From JACCTH01 sp050741915 (lineage in GTDB: Bacteria > Actinomycetota > Acidimicrobiia > Spongiisociales > ZC4RG35), in the NCBI GenBank assembly GCA_050741915.1, contig JBOGEX010000093.1:1-43622 (forward strand): 43,622 nucleotides of DNA. Reading direction: 5' to 3'. Below are positions 25,352-33,999 of this stretch, piece by piece. The first letter of the stretch is position 1; every line of letters begins with the position of its first letter. The notes below the pieces were generated by a model. The model did no database searches and was not told the origin of the DNA. It saw only the letters and a program-made list of their open reading frames with translations. Position numbers and translations under genes: made by a program.

Positions 25352-25447
25352 CCTCAATTCGACAATACGCCCGGACAAGTCCTGCACGAATGCCTCCAAC
25401 CTTTCAGCGCTCCAACGCTGTGTTGACGCTTAAGCGCCGCCGAGTAG

Positions 25448-25750
25448 GTTGCTTGCCAAGGCCTTGCCCGAGTTCGAGCGGCCAGCGTCGATAAGGAAGC
25501 TCGGGACGCTAACGGCCTTCTCCTCTACTGCCAGTCTTCCCGATGCGCCAACCCTCAAGCGGGCTTCGGTCGTTGCGCCGACCATTACGGCGGTCCGGTT
25601 CGGTCCGCAAAGCAAGTCGCCGAGGTCCCTGAGCTACCGACCGGCCTTGAGGAGTCATGCCAAGCGTGCGGGCGCTCCTTCCGTGCTCGGCGCCGCGACG
25701 CTCGCTATTGCGGGGACACGTGCTCGAAGAGAGCGCGCCGGGCCTCGTAA
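25448..25750 (+). pseudogene. Zinc-finger protein fragment without a start codon
   Basis: A frame open from the stop at 25445-25447 to the TAA at 25748-25750 encodes about 100 residues with clear zinc-binding logic. One block reads LLLYCQSSRCANP followed by GRCADHY, then a second, CQACGRSFRARRRDARYCGDTC, with the C-x2-C...C-x3-C spacing common in small C-terminal zinc fingers of actinobacterial DNA-associated proteins. There is no ATG, GTG or TTG in the open part before the conserved residues, so the 5' end is missing or frameshifted. It lies between two other odd fragments, which supports a decayed mobile or defence-type region; the specific family is not recognised. Confidence 0.5.
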
Positions 25751-25965
25751 TGAGTGGTCGCGTGTCCGGTAAAGAGGGCAAAAAACCCAATGGTGACGGG
25801 CCTCGATTTTCCGATTCGGGCACTTCTGGACCCAGGAGGCCCAGACCTCTCAAATGGCACTTAAGAGGCCGCTCACCGTGGCTGTGGCCTCGGGAGAGTT
25901 TGAGCGCCTCAGGAGTCAGGCCGCCTAGAAAGCCACTCCCAAATTCACCGCGCTGTCTAGTTCAC
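25751..25965. other. Gap in accessory patch, no confident gene
   Basis: These 215 bases lie between the zinc-finger fragment and the end of the orphan gene. A 24-codon frame (25853-25927, beginning MALKRPLTVAV) has plausible codons but is too short to judge. Taken together, 25352-25965 is a stretch of about 600 bases in which only the zinc-finger fragment is recognisable; I see no RNA gene or repeat. Confidence 0.4.
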
Positions 25966-26742
25966 TCATAGCTCGTTCGATTGAGCAAAGTCTTTGTCTA
26001 GCAAGTGCCTTCGCCATCCCGTCGCCTCAAGCTCTGCGATCAGACGAGGAACCTTGCTCGGCGCAATCTTGAAACTATGGATGTAACGATTTGAGAGAGG
26101 GAGCGCGTTGCCAACAATCTCGCGGCCATAGTCGAGGCTCCAGATTTCAAGGGCCAAAGATAGGTGCTCAGCAATCGTCTCTGAACGCTGCGCCGCCCGT
26201 AGCGAGTCGGCAAGTTCCGGAAGCGACGTTGGAGCTAGGTTGGAATCTGGTAGCGCTTGATAGAAGCACGTGTCCGTCTCTGGGTCGGTAATCGTCAGAG
26301 TTACATCGTCGGGCCAAGACGCGTCGGGTCTCGGATAGACACGACGAGGAAACATCTCGGCATACGGGTCAGGGACCGGGGAAGGCTCTACTCCCGCGCT
26401 CTGAACAGCGTTCGCCCGCCTTGCGACGTCCTCCCAGATATCTTTCGGTGCCGCCCACCACCTCGCAGACCGTTGGAAAAGGTGCTCGCCCTCGTCAATA
26501 ATCGCAAGACGAGTTGCGTCATAACCCCAACCCGTCCCAGCCGCGATGCGGCAGGCGTGAATATCGACTGCAGTTTCCATGAGCCAAACCGACACCCGCG
26601 GATACTCCATGGGCTTCGTTCGACGCCGAAGTCGGTCTAAGTCTCGGAGCGCGTTGCGCAGGGTGGAGAGGTCGGTGCTTGCCAGCGAGCCTTCGAATCG
26701 CTCCGCTTCCTCAAGGGCCTCGGAGCTATCGAGCTTCGCCAC
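25966..26742 (-). CDS. Hypothetical protein, 258 residues
   Basis: An acidic, soluble protein with no signal peptide or membrane segment. The N-terminal third is helical and charged (EALEEAERFEG, LRNALRDLDRLRRRTKP), followed by a tryptophan-rich part (RWWAAPKDIWEDV), a beta-rich middle (VTLTITDPETDTCFYQAL) and a helical C-terminal part. The family is not recognised. Codon use and the lower GC of this patch differ from the flanking chromosome, suggesting transfer. The start is GTG at 26740-26742 with AGG about ten bases upstream. A toxin-antitoxin or phage-linked role is possible but nothing in the sequence shows it. Confidence 0.6.
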   Translation of the reverse strand: MAKLDSSEALEEAERFEGSLASTDLSTLRNALRDLDRLRRRTKPMEYPRVSVWLMETAVDIHACRIAAGTGWGYDATRLAIIDEGEHLFQRSARWWAAPKDIWEDVARRANAVQSAGVEPSPVPDPYAEMFPRRVYPRPDASWPDDVTLTITDPETDTCFYQALPDSNLAPTSLPELADSLRAAQRSETIAEHLSLALEIWSLDYGREIVGNALPLSNRYIHSFKIAPSKVPRLIAELEATGWRRHLLDKDFAQSNEL

Positions 26743-27143
26743 AATATCGACCTAGCTCGTGCGCGAACGAGAAAGGGATGCTCACGGCCCCGACCCCCGG
26801 TTCATGTTGCGCTTCCTGGAACCAATCATGATGACGTTCCCTGCCTCCACTGGCCCGAACCTCGTGCTCTGCGCGGAAGCTCGTGCCGCCCGCCCCGCCA
26901 AACATTGGACTCGCAATTACGGCATCGGTACCGGGCGTCGTCCCCGGTTATGACGCATCCGCCAAGAGCGACCTCGCCCTCGTCGGCCTGAAGCATAAGT
27001 CAACCATTTGGGAAGCCATAAACAAGGTGGACTAGCCCCTTTTGGCCGCAATTGGGACACCGGCTTCGAATATTCACGCCTCGGGCCTTGCTCATGCCAT
27101 ACCCCTAAGGACGCCCGCGGCCGTGGCTTTCAGCCTGATTCCC
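26743..27143. other. 400-base gap, mostly non-coding
   Basis: This lies between the start of the orphan gene and the end of the HhH-GPD gene, both on the minus strand. The only protein-like signal is a plus-strand frame ending at the TAG 27033-27035 (possible GTG at 26883), whose last 40 codons read like a real C-terminus (SDLALVGLKHKSTIWEAINK). It is probably a remnant. I see no tRNA, repeat or clear promoter. Confidence 0.4.
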
Positions 27144-27698
27144 CTAACTTCGGCCTTTGAGCGCCCGCTTCTGCTCGCGGAGGACGGCGATGTCGTCCCA
27201 CTTCTCGACGTCGGCGATGCTTGGCCAGTCAGCCGCGGCGGTTTCCCAGCCCTCGGGCCGCACGCCGAGCCTTTTGCCAAGCAACCCGACAAAGATCCGG
27301 GATTTGGCCTTGCCGAAACCCGGGAGCGCCTGCAACCGTTCCAACAACTCTTGACCCGAGTCGGCGGTTTCCCAAAGCGAATCCGCCGACCCGCCGTATT
27401 CATCAAGCAGAAACCGACACAGTTCCTGAGTGCGCTTAGCCATTGAGGCCGGATAACGATGGATGACGGGCGGGCCCCGGAAGACCTTCTCGAGCTGTTC
27501 CGGCTCAACTGAGGCGAGGTCGCTCGCCTCGAGCGGGCGACCGAGCCGGTCGGAGAGGAGCTTGGGGCCAAAGAACGCACGCTCCATCGGGAACTGCTGA
27601 TCGAGGAGCATTCCGATCAGAAGCGCCAGGCCGTCTTTCGCCAGCAGACGATTGGCGTCCTGATCGGCAGTGAAAGGAAGCGATTCTGGTCGGTCCAA
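27144..27698 (-). CDS. HhH-GPD-type DNA glycosylase-like protein
   Basis: A 184-residue protein of the actinobacterial HhH-GPD family of base-excision repair proteins. The first helices read LALLIGMLLDQQFPMERAF, and the helix-hairpin-helix region reads LQALPGFGKAKSRIFVGLLGKRLGV. The motif and size match small uncharacterised relatives of Nth/MutY; an iron-sulfur cluster loop is absent. It probably binds damaged DNA, and which base it removes is unknown. The TTG at 27696-27698 gives the usual start just before PESLPFT; a GTG at 27743 with GGAG upstream is possible but overlaps the acyltransferase gene by 35 bases. Confidence 0.8.
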   Translation of the reverse strand: MDRPESLPFTADQDANRLLAKDGLALLIGMLLDQQFPMERAFFGPKLLSDRLGRPLEASDLASVEPEQLEKVFRGPPVIHRYPASMAKRTQELCRFLLDEYGGSADSLWETADSGQELLERLQALPGFGKAKSRIFVGLLGKRLGVRPEGWETAAADWPSIADVEKWDDIAVLREQKRALKGRS

Positions 27699-27708
27699 GT
27701 CGTCGACG

Positions 27709-29025
27709 CTAGCGCAGTCGCCGGCGCTCCCACCAGCGGGCACCGCCGACTCCGCCGGCGATCAATCCGGCCAGGGGCAGCGTCAGGGCGATCCCATTGA
27801 GACCATCCTCGTCGGCGATGCCGAAGTAGGCCAGTAGGCCCAAGCCAACGCAGGCGCAGATCACTGCCAGCACCGGTCGCCAGGAGGCGGGATGGGGCCG
27901 CCGATCGGTGTGAGGTCGCTCATAGCGGCCGAAGACGGCGATGAAGGGAAGCGTCACCAGAATGAGAGCGAGGAACCACAAGGGGCGGGTGAACCACCAG
28001 GCCGGGGTATCGATGGGGATCCCGAGCCCGGGCCCGCCTAGGACCGCTAGCAGACCAATTAGTCCCACCATGGCCGTGAGGTGCCACAAATAAAGGGTCA
28101 TGATCCGGCCGTTGACGAGGATCGTCGCCGCCCAGTTCCGCTCGCGGGCGAGAAAGCGCCGAGCCGGTCCCTCCAGCGCCAGCACGAGACCTGCCTGGAA
28201 TACACCCAGGGCCACGAGCGTAACCTTGGGCGGCTGGCTGTTGGTCACGGCCGCGGTGTCAAGGCCGACCATCGCCGCTGGATAGGGCCCGAACGCCACC
28301 AGGGCGGCGGTGGCCGTGAGCCCGGCGAGAGCAAATCCCAAGCGCGCCTGGGTGTGGCCCATCTTTCCGTCCGCCCAGGCGTAGCCGAGGCTGTGGATCG
28401 TTCCCCAAACGAAGAGATAGTTGAGATATCCCATATAGGTCAGATCGAGACCCAGGCTGACGACGTCGAGCAAGGCGGCGATGACAGCCGTGAATCCAAC
28501 CGAATACCAACCCCATCGCTCCCAAGCCGCCAGGGAGAGCGGCGCCAGGGCGACGATCGCCACATAGGTGGCGAGAAACCAAACCGGGACCAACGCCGCC
28601 TGCGATCCCAGTTGCACCAACTCGAAATCGATGCCGCGATCGAGGAGAACCGCGGCGCCAAATGACCAGACGATCAGGAGCGGAACTACCGGCAAGAGCA
28701 GCCGGCGCAGGCGGGCGCGCAGCCACGCTCCGTACGGTTCCTGGCGCCTGTGAGCGGCCCGGAGACCCGCCGCATTGGAGTACCCACCGACGAGGAAGAA
28801 GATAGGCATCACCTGCAGAAGCCATGTCAGATAGTGGACCTGCCGGTTCTCGGTGAGGAGGTTGAACACCTCGAGCTCACCGTTGCCGAAGTAGGCGCCG
28901 GCCATGAGCCAGTGGCCGAAGACCACCACCATGATCGAGGCGGCGCGGAGGAAGTCGACGTAGCGGTTGCGGTGCTCGGGAGTCTGGCGAGCCATCTCCC
29001 GGGTTCGGGTCCACATTTCGGTCAT
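27709..29025 (-). CDS. Membrane acyltransferase (acyltransferase 3 family)
   Basis: A 438-residue integral membrane protein with about ten hydrophobic segments. It begins with the family motif RNRYVDFLRAASIMVVVFGHW, in which the Arg and the His are the conserved catalytic-site residues of OafA/YrhL-like O-acyltransferases. A second landmark is FFLVGGYSNA near residue 75. Such enzymes acetylate or acylate cell-surface carbohydrates, lipids or peptidoglycan from cytoplasmic acyl-CoA. The substrate is unknown, but two neighbouring upstream genes also encode envelope proteins. The ATG at 29025 is used; ATG at 28995 would also keep the motif. Confidence 0.87.
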   Translation of the reverse strand: MTEMWTRTREMARQTPEHRNRYVDFLRAASIMVVVFGHWLMAGAYFGNGELEVFNLLTENRQVHYLTWLLQVMPIFFLVGGYSNAAGLRAAHRRQEPYGAWLRARLRRLLLPVVPLLIVWSFGAAVLLDRGIDFELVQLGSQAALVPVWFLATYVAIVALAPLSLAAWERWGWYSVGFTAVIAALLDVVSLGLDLTYMGYLNYLFVWGTIHSLGYAWADGKMGHTQARLGFALAGLTATAALVAFGPYPAAMVGLDTAAVTNSQPPKVTLVALGVFQAGLVLALEGPARRFLARERNWAATILVNGRIMTLYLWHLTAMVGLIGLLAVLGGPGLGIPIDTPAWWFTRPLWFLALILVTLPFIAVFGRYERPHTDRRPHPASWRPVLAVICACVGLGLLAYFGIADEDGLNGIALTLPLAGLIAGGVGGARWWERRRLR

Positions 29026-29085
29026 GATGAAATCATCGGCCGGTCGAAGCCCGGCGTCGAGTAGGGAACCCCCTGATCTCGATGC

Positions 29086-30183
29086 TTACCAGCTGGCAAA
29101 GATGAACTCCTCGGCGAGGCTGCCGAAGCGGTCAACGGTGTCGTGCCAATGGACCGTGCCGTCGCCGTCGACATAGATGAGAAAGGTGCCCGTCGGATCA
29201 AACCCGCCCAAGCTGGATCCAACCTCAATTGGAAAGTCGCGGACGAAGGTGCCGTCCGGTCGGAAGATCACGACTCGGCCAGATGTGTTGTGATAAGACA
29301 GTTCGAAGCTGATCAGAAGCCCGACTGTCGACAGCGCCAGTCCGGATGGATAGGTGTCGGCGGACCACCAGGAGAGCTCAGTGGTATACAACAAATCGCT
29401 GTCGAGCTCGGCGGTCGTGAGAACAGGAGGCGCCTCTCGCGCGTCTTTGACCAACACAAATAATGTCGAAAGGTCCCAACTCCAGGCAGGTGGACTGGCC
29501 GCATATTGCAGCTCTGAATTGACGGGTGACCAATTGATCGAGCCGTCGTAGGAAATGAGACCTGGGAAATAGCCCGCGGTTGCCACGAATGGGCCGCTGG
29601 GGGCGGGCTCGGCGTACCAGGCGTTGAGTCCCCGGCCTTCGTGGCTGTGATTCTCGGGCGTCACCGGCTCAGCAGTGGCATCGGCCCAAAACATCGACCC
29701 GGAAGCAGGCTCGCAGCACTCACTCACCAGGAATGCCGATCCATCAGCGAGCCTCCATACCTGGTCAACTGCGTTAATACACGCCGCGCACTCGGCGTTG
29801 GCCACGTCGGCAGCCGTGGCGATCTGGGCGATCGGTCTGACGATCTCGCCGGTGAGAGTGTCGACCTCGACCGCGGCGTAGTCGTCTGTTACACCAACGA
29901 AGGTGGCGGGCCGGCCGTCGGACAAGGGTGGAAGCGGTTCGATCCGTGTGCTCCGCAGTTGGTCGACCAGAGAGGGAGCGGCCGCGGTCGTCGTGGAAGG
30001 AGCGAGGCTGGTCGTCGTCTCGGCCACGGGCCGGGCGATGATGGTCGTGCTCGCCGTTGGGAGCGAGGTGTTTTCTAACGGGGCGTTGCTGCATGCCAGT
30101 AGCAGCGCCGCCACCACGAAGGATTGTCTAGCCCGAGGCTCGATGGAGGAACGCTGCCATCTGTTCCCGGAGGACCAAGCCAC
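29086..30183 (-). CDS. Predicted lipoprotein, unknown function
   Basis: A 365-residue exported protein. A basic N-terminal part is followed by SFVVAALLLAC, a hydrophobic run ending in a lipobox-like LLAC. Then comes a low-complexity Thr/Ser/Pro linker (TTSLAPSTTTAAAPS) and a beta-rich domain with repeated tryptophan and aspartate turns (YDGSINWSPV, PDGTFVRDF, VDGDGTVHW) that may be a small propeller. Four cysteines in NAECAACINA and SECCEP could form disulfides. The family is not recognised. The start is uncertain: GTG at 30181-30183 gives a complete signal peptide but overlaps the SLH gene by 56 bases; GTG at 30117 is too close to the cysteine. Confidence 0.65.
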   Translation of the reverse strand: MAWSSGNRWQRSSIEPRARQSFVVAALLLACSNAPLENTSLPTASTTIIARPVAETTTSLAPSTTTAAAPSLVDQLRSTRIEPLPPLSDGRPATFVGVTDDYAAVEVDTLTGEIVRPIAQIATAADVANAECAACINAVDQVWRLADGSAFLVSECCEPASGSMFWADATAEPVTPENHSHEGRGLNAWYAEPAPSGPFVATAGYFPGLISYDGSINWSPVNSELQYAASPPAWSWDLSTLFVLVKDAREAPPVLTTAELDSDLLYTTELSWWSADTYPSGLALSTVGLLISFELSYHNTSGRVVIFRPDGTFVRDFPIEVGSSLGGFDPTGTFLIYVDGDGTVHWHDTVDRFGSLAEEFIFASW

Positions 30184-32176
30184 CCGGACAGTATGACAAG
30201 GGCGCGAGCGAGCACCCAGTGGTAATTCCAGCCTGATGAATGGCGGCGATGTCGACCGCGTGGGTGCCGCCGACGTCGGCAAACGGGTTGGCGGCGCCGA
30301 TAGGGATCTCAAACGCTCGGACCAGGAAACTGGCCATCTGCTCCCGGGTCACCGACTGCTCGGGGCAGTAGGTGCCGGCAGCGCAGCCCGTGGTGATCCC
30401 GGCCGCGGCCAGGCTGTTGATGTCGGCTTCGTGCGAACTCCCTCCGTCGTCGGTAAAGAAGTCTTGAGTGGCAGCCGGGAGATCGAGAGTGCGAACCAGG
30501 AATGTCGCCATCTGTGCTCGCGTGACAGGCAAGCGAGGGCAGAACCAATCGTTGAAGGGCGGGTTGCAGCCGACGGTGATGCCTTCGGCAGCCGCCCATT
30601 CGATGTCGGCAACGAAGGGGTTCTGATCGTCGTCACCGAAGCGCCCGACGAAGTTATAGGCGGGGGGATCATCGCATTCGAAGTCGGGGGAACGGAACCA
30701 ACCATCGATATCGGAGTAGATCGGTCGATTGCCTAGGGCGATCGCCACTGCTCCAGAGGAGCTCAATCGAAAGAGATCGCCGTTCCCGTCCCCGTCGTAG
30801 TCGGAAACCCGGAAGATGTCATCGGGACCCACCGAAAGCGGAAGCGGAATTGTCTCCGAAGCGGCGCCATAGAGCGAGGACGCCAGCACCACCTGGAGGG
30901 TGCCGTTCGGGGCCAGTCGGTAGAGATCGGGTATCCCGTCGAGATCTCGCTCTCCGATCATCACTCGCCCATCGCCGGCCGGAAGATCGGTAGAAAGCAA
31001 GAGCGATCCGTAGCCCGAGCCGGCATCCCAGATTTCGAGTTCGGTGCCGCTGACCTTGTAGAGATCGGCTCTTCCGTCGGAGTTGTAATCGGCCAGCAAG
31101 AGGGTGGCTGAAGAGTCGGCGGAGGCCCCTGTGGTAACCGTTCGCACGTCCTGATAGAAGCCCTTCGCTTGATAGATCCGCAGCTCCACTCGATCCCCGG
31201 CGCTGGCGGCGAAGGCGATGTCAGGGCGTCCGCCGAAAGCGGTGTTACCGAAGATGGCTTGCTGGCCGACCGGGGCGCCTGGCAGTTGGAAACGGGAAAA
31301 GCCGCACATTCCAAAGTCGGCCCAGGAGCCGGCGATCTCGAGGGTCGGTCCCGCGACCGGGTGCTGGCGAATGCGGATGACGTCGACCGCGCCGTCGCCC
31401 GTGAGGTCGGAGAGGGCGTCTATCGCTCCGCTTTGACGAGAGCCGAAGGCAGAGCTCGGAACGGAAAGTATTTCTGCAAATGAGGCCGGCGGGGCCAGGG
31501 ACGGATAGGGAGCGGGTACCGGGCCGTAGCTGGGGGTGGCGGCGGGGCCCATCCACGAATAGTGCATGGCGTCCTTGTTGCCCACCCAGTCGCCACCCCA
31601 ACAGAAGCCGGCCCGTCGCCAGGCATCGACGTACCACTCCGGCATGTCGGTGATGAGACTCGAGGCGGTCGGGTTGGTGCGGGAGTTGATATCGACCGCG
31701 GCTCCAAAGGCGTGGTAGCTGATGGAGCGGGTCCCGGTGACGGTGCGCGCAGTGAACCCGAAGGTCTCCCCGGATCGGGTCGCATAGTTATTGAGTGAGG
31801 CCGCAAGGTTGGCGGTGACCTGATTGAAGGCGGCCAGAGCGCGGCTGTGGACCCGCACTGTTAGACCCCCGGCAAAAGGCACGGGCCAGGAAACCGTCGC
31901 CGCCCGGGCCTGGCCCACGGTCCTTCCGAACATCGCCCCGAATGGACCTCGCAACGGCTCCGAGTCGGCGAGTCCACCTTGATTTCGTGCCAGGGCCGAA
32001 AAGAGTCGAGGCACACCGCACCCGTTCGACTCCGAGTAGGTGGCTTCGACGTCGCCGCCGGCGTCGGCCGCAGCCGGAAGCGGAAGCATCGTGAAGAGGA
32101 GGACAGCTCCCACGATCAGCCGTCCCCGGCGTGAACTCCCCCGGGAGCCATGGACGCCCACTGGCCTGGGTGCCAT
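30128..32176 (-). CDS. Secreted M15 peptidase-like protein with FG-GAP and SLH repeats
   Basis: A 682-residue surface protein. A basic stretch and hydrophobic core ending PAAADA form a Sec signal peptide. Residues of about 80-215 form an M15 (VanY/D-Ala-D-Ala peptidase-like) domain with HAFGAAVDIN and the later HYSW histidine. The middle (about 250-480) has FG-GAP/VCBS-like Asp-rich calcium turns (DLTGDGAVDV, DYNSDGRADLY, DYDGDGNGDLF). The last 170 residues hold three SLH repeats, each with a cysteine pair of the pattern GITxGC...(Y/F)CP before the REQMA helix. It would be held in the cell wall, trimming or binding peptidoglycan. It is divergent from the aminotransferase gene with only 23 bases between. 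Confidence 0.85.
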   Translation of the reverse strand: MAPRPVGVHGSRGSSRRGRLIVGAVLLFTMLPLPAAADAGGDVEATYSESNGCGVPRLFSALARNQGGLADSEPLRGPFGAMFGRTVGQARAATVSWPVPFAGGLTVRVHSRALAAFNQVTANLAASLNNYATRSGETFGFTARTVTGTRSISYHAFGAAVDINSRTNPTASSLITDMPEWYVDAWRRAGFCWGGDWVGNKDAMHYSWMGPAATPSYGPVPAPYPSLAPPASFAEILSVPSSAFGSRQSGAIDALSDLTGDGAVDVIRIRQHPVAGPTLEIAGSWADFGMCGFSRFQLPGAPVGQQAIFGNTAFGGRPDIAFAASAGDRVELRIYQAKGFYQDVRTVTTGASADSSATLLLADYNSDGRADLYKVSGTELEIWDAGSGYGSLLLSTDLPAGDGRVMIGERDLDGIPDLYRLAPNGTLQVVLASSLYGAASETIPLPLSVGPDDIFRVSDYDGDGNGDLFRLSSSGAVAIALGNRPIYSDIDGWFRSPDFECDDPPAYNFVGRFGDDDQNPFVADIEWAAAEGITVGCNPPFNDWFCPRLPVTRAQMATFLVRTLDLPAATQDFFTDDGGSSHEADINSLAAAGITTGCAAGTYCPEQSVTREQMASFLVRAFEIPIGAANPFADVGGTHAVDIAAIHQAGITTGCSLAPLSYCPGGLVLREQMAAFLHRASG

Positions 32177-32199
32177 GGCTTCACCCTAGCCTGCCAGGC

Positions 32200-33372
32200 G
32201 TGGCGGCCAAGGTCAGGAGGTTCAATCAGCGCTTGCAGCCCTTCGGCTCGACGATCTTTTCTGAGATCACACAGCGAGCCACAAGCGCCGGGGCGATCAA
32301 TCTCGGTCAGGGGTTTCCCAACTTCGACGGACCCGACTTCGTCAAGGAGGCCGCGATCGAAGCGATCCGCCAGGGGATGGGCCAATACGCCCCCAGCATT
32401 GGGCTGCCGGCGCTCGGCGAGGCCATCGCCGTTAGGTATCGCCCGAGCCTGGGAGAGATCGACCCGCATCGTCATGTCACGGTCACCTCCGGCTGCACCG
32501 AGGCACTGGCCTCGACTCTCCTCGGCGTCCTTCAGCCCGGCGACGGGGTGGTCGTGATCGAACCGACCTACGACGCCTATCCAGCTGATCTGGCGTTAGC
32601 CGGAGCGCACCCACAGTTTTTGACCCTCCGGCCCCCCGACTTCCGCCTTGATCCCGAGCGGCTCGAATCCGTGGTCACCAAGGCGACAAGGGCGATTGTG
32701 CTCAACACTCCTCACAACCCCAGCGGACACGTTTTCACCCGGGATGAGCTGGAAGCGATTGCCGATCTTTGTTGCCGCAACGACCTCATCGCCATCACCG
32801 ACGAGGTCTATGAGCACATGGTCTATGAAGGCAGCCATATTTCGCTGGCGGCACTGGAGGGGATGTGGGAACGAACCATCACCTTGTCGTCGCTCGGCAA
32901 GACCTTTTCGCTCACAGGGTGGAAGGTGGGTTGGGCAGTGGCACCCGACGAGCTGACCAGGGCTGTGCGGTCGGCCCACCAATTCCTGACGTTTGCCACC
33001 GCCACCCCACTCCAATACGCAGCGTCGGTTGCCCTCGGTGCCCCCTCTTCGTACTACGAGGAGTTGCGCGCCTCCTATCTGTCGAAACGGAATCTGCTCG
33101 CCACGGGCTTGGAGGAGTTGGGGTTCGAGGTTTTTCTCCCGAAGGGCACGTACTTCCTGATGGCCGACCATAGGCGATTCGGGGACCAAGATGACGTTGC
33201 CTTCGTCCACCGACTAATCGACGAATTCGGAGTGGCGGCGATTCCTCCCAGCGCCTTCTATCACAATGCCGATGACGCCCGGAGCCTGGTCCGCTTCGCC
33301 TTCTGCAAAGACGAGGCGACCCTGACCGAGGCCCTTGTTCGACTTAGCAACCTTAAGCCAGTCGATCCTTAG
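32200..33372 (+). CDS. PLP-dependent aminotransferase, class I/II
   Basis: A 390-residue fold-type I aminotransferase close to kynurenine/methionine/glutamine-type enzymes (KAT, YbdL). Seen: INLGQGFPNFDGPDFV at the substrate loop, TSGCTEALAS for the phosphate, NTPHNPSGHVF, ITDEVYEHMVYEG, and the aldimine Lys234 in SSLGKTFSLTGWKVGWA. It transfers amino groups from aromatic amino acids or methionine to a keto acid; methionine salvage is possible. The GTG at 32200 is chosen because the upstream frame reads through the divergent SLH gene's start. The stop is three bases from the end of the convergent marR gene, so there is essentially no gap. Confidence 0.88.
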   Translation: MAAKVRRFNQRLQPFGSTIFSEITQRATSAGAINLGQGFPNFDGPDFVKEAAIEAIRQGMGQYAPSIGLPALGEAIAVRYRPSLGEIDPHRHVTVTSGCTEALASTLLGVLQPGDGVVVIEPTYDAYPADLALAGAHPQFLTLRPPDFRLDPERLESVVTKATRAIVLNTPHNPSGHVFTRDELEAIADLCCRNDLIAITDEVYEHMVYEGSHISLAALEGMWERTITLSSLGKTFSLTGWKVGWAVAPDELTRAVRSAHQFLTFATATPLQYAASVALGAPSSYYEELRASYLSKRNLLATGLEELGFEVFLPKGTYFLMADHRRFGDQDDVAFVHRLIDEFGVAAIPPSAFYHNADDARSLVRFAFCKDEATLTEALVRLSNLKPVDP

Positions 33373-33842
33373 TCCTCGAGCATCTCCTCGAGGATGCGAA
33401 GGCCCTGGACGAGCTGAGCGAGTTCGCGCTCGCTGCGACCGCGCAGTCTGGCGGCCATTGCTCGCACCCGGTTCGCTCTCGCCTTGTTGACGTAGCGCCG
33501 CCCTACTGGCGTCAACCGGACTATGACGCTGCGGCCATCGAGGGCGTTGCCGAGCTTCTTCACCAAACCCGCTTCCTCCAGCATCAGCACCACGCGGGTG
33601 ATGGCCGGCCGACTCACCGTCAGCGCCTCTGCGAGCTCGCTGACGGTGAGCTGGCTCAGTCTCTGACCGGTGCCTGCCTTCTCCAGGGCCGCCAGCAGCT
33701 CGATTCTTTCAACGGAGAGCCCGGTGTCTTCCTCGAGGGCCCGGAACTGTCGAGACCAACGAGTGAGAACTGCTTCGGCGCGAACCGAGGTCAGGTTGGT
33801 GACGGTGCGTCGCAGAGGCGAGGGAAGCGAGGGCGTGTCCAC
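33369..33842 (-). CDS. MarR-family transcriptional regulator
   Basis: A 157-residue winged-helix regulator. The recognition helix region reads LTVSELAEALTVSRPAITRVVLMLEEAGLV, followed by the wing (KLGNALDGRSVIVRLTPVGRRYV), with long N- and C-terminal dimerisation helices. The GTG at 33840-33842 has GGAG five bases upstream and is preferred to the frame extending to 33929, which would run over the rpoB promoter. It overlaps the end of the convergent aminotransferase gene by four bases. It is divergent from rpoB; whether it controls itself, the aminotransferase or another target cannot be told. Confidence 0.85.
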   Translation of the reverse strand: MDTPSLPSPLRRTVTNLTSVRAEAVLTRWSRQFRALEEDTGLSVERIELLAALEKAGTGQRLSQLTVSELAEALTVSRPAITRVVLMLEEAGLVKKLGNALDGRSVIVRLTPVGRRYVNKARANRVRAMAARLRGRSERELAQLVQGLRILEEMLED

Positions 33843-33878
33843 GTCTCCACGGTAAACGCCACAACTTTTCGTAAGCCC

Positions 33879-33908
33879 TTGACGAATTTCCCGATCTTGC
33901 GATAGAGT
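33879..33908 (+). promoter_or_regulatory. rpoB promoter P1
   Basis: TTGACG (33879-33884) and TAGAGT (33903-33908) are separated by 18 bases. Transcription would start near 33915 and give a leader of about 125 nt before the rpoB TTG. Confidence 0.6.
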
Positions 33909-33918
33909 GACTCCGTTC

Positions 33919-33954
33919 TCCGGAACCACCGGACCGTGTTTCCAGCACGGCCGG
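33919..33954 (+). promoter_or_regulatory. Mutually exclusive hairpins in the rpoB leader
   Basis: TCCGG-AACCA-CCGGA (33919-33933) can form a 5-bp hairpin. The same CCGGA segment can instead start a longer stem, CCGG(A)CCGTG with CACGGCCGG (33929-33954), with a bulged A and a 7-nt loop. The two structures exclude each other, as in attenuators, though no T-run follows. Confidence 0.4.
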
Positions 33955-33970
33955 AATGATTAGGTCCTGT

Positions 33971-33999
33971 TTGGGGTTTGCTTGCGCGTCTGCTAGCAT
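33971..33999 (+). promoter_or_regulatory. rpoB promoter P2, extended -10
   Basis: TTGGGG (33971-33976) and TAGCAT (33994-33999) are separated by exactly 17 bases. TGC immediately before the -10 makes it an extended -10 element. The start would be near 34006, giving a leader of about 35 nt that includes the Shine-Dalgarno sequence but excludes the upstream hairpins. Confidence 0.55.

Noticed and set aside
25449..25772. A 107-codon plus-strand frame beginning MLAKALPEF
   Set aside because: It overlaps the zinc-finger fragment in another frame; the cysteine patterns in that frame show which one was coding.
25187..27143. An intact genomic island with integrase and tRNA att site
   Set aside because: No integrase, tRNA or direct repeat ends were seen; only fragments and one orphan gene.
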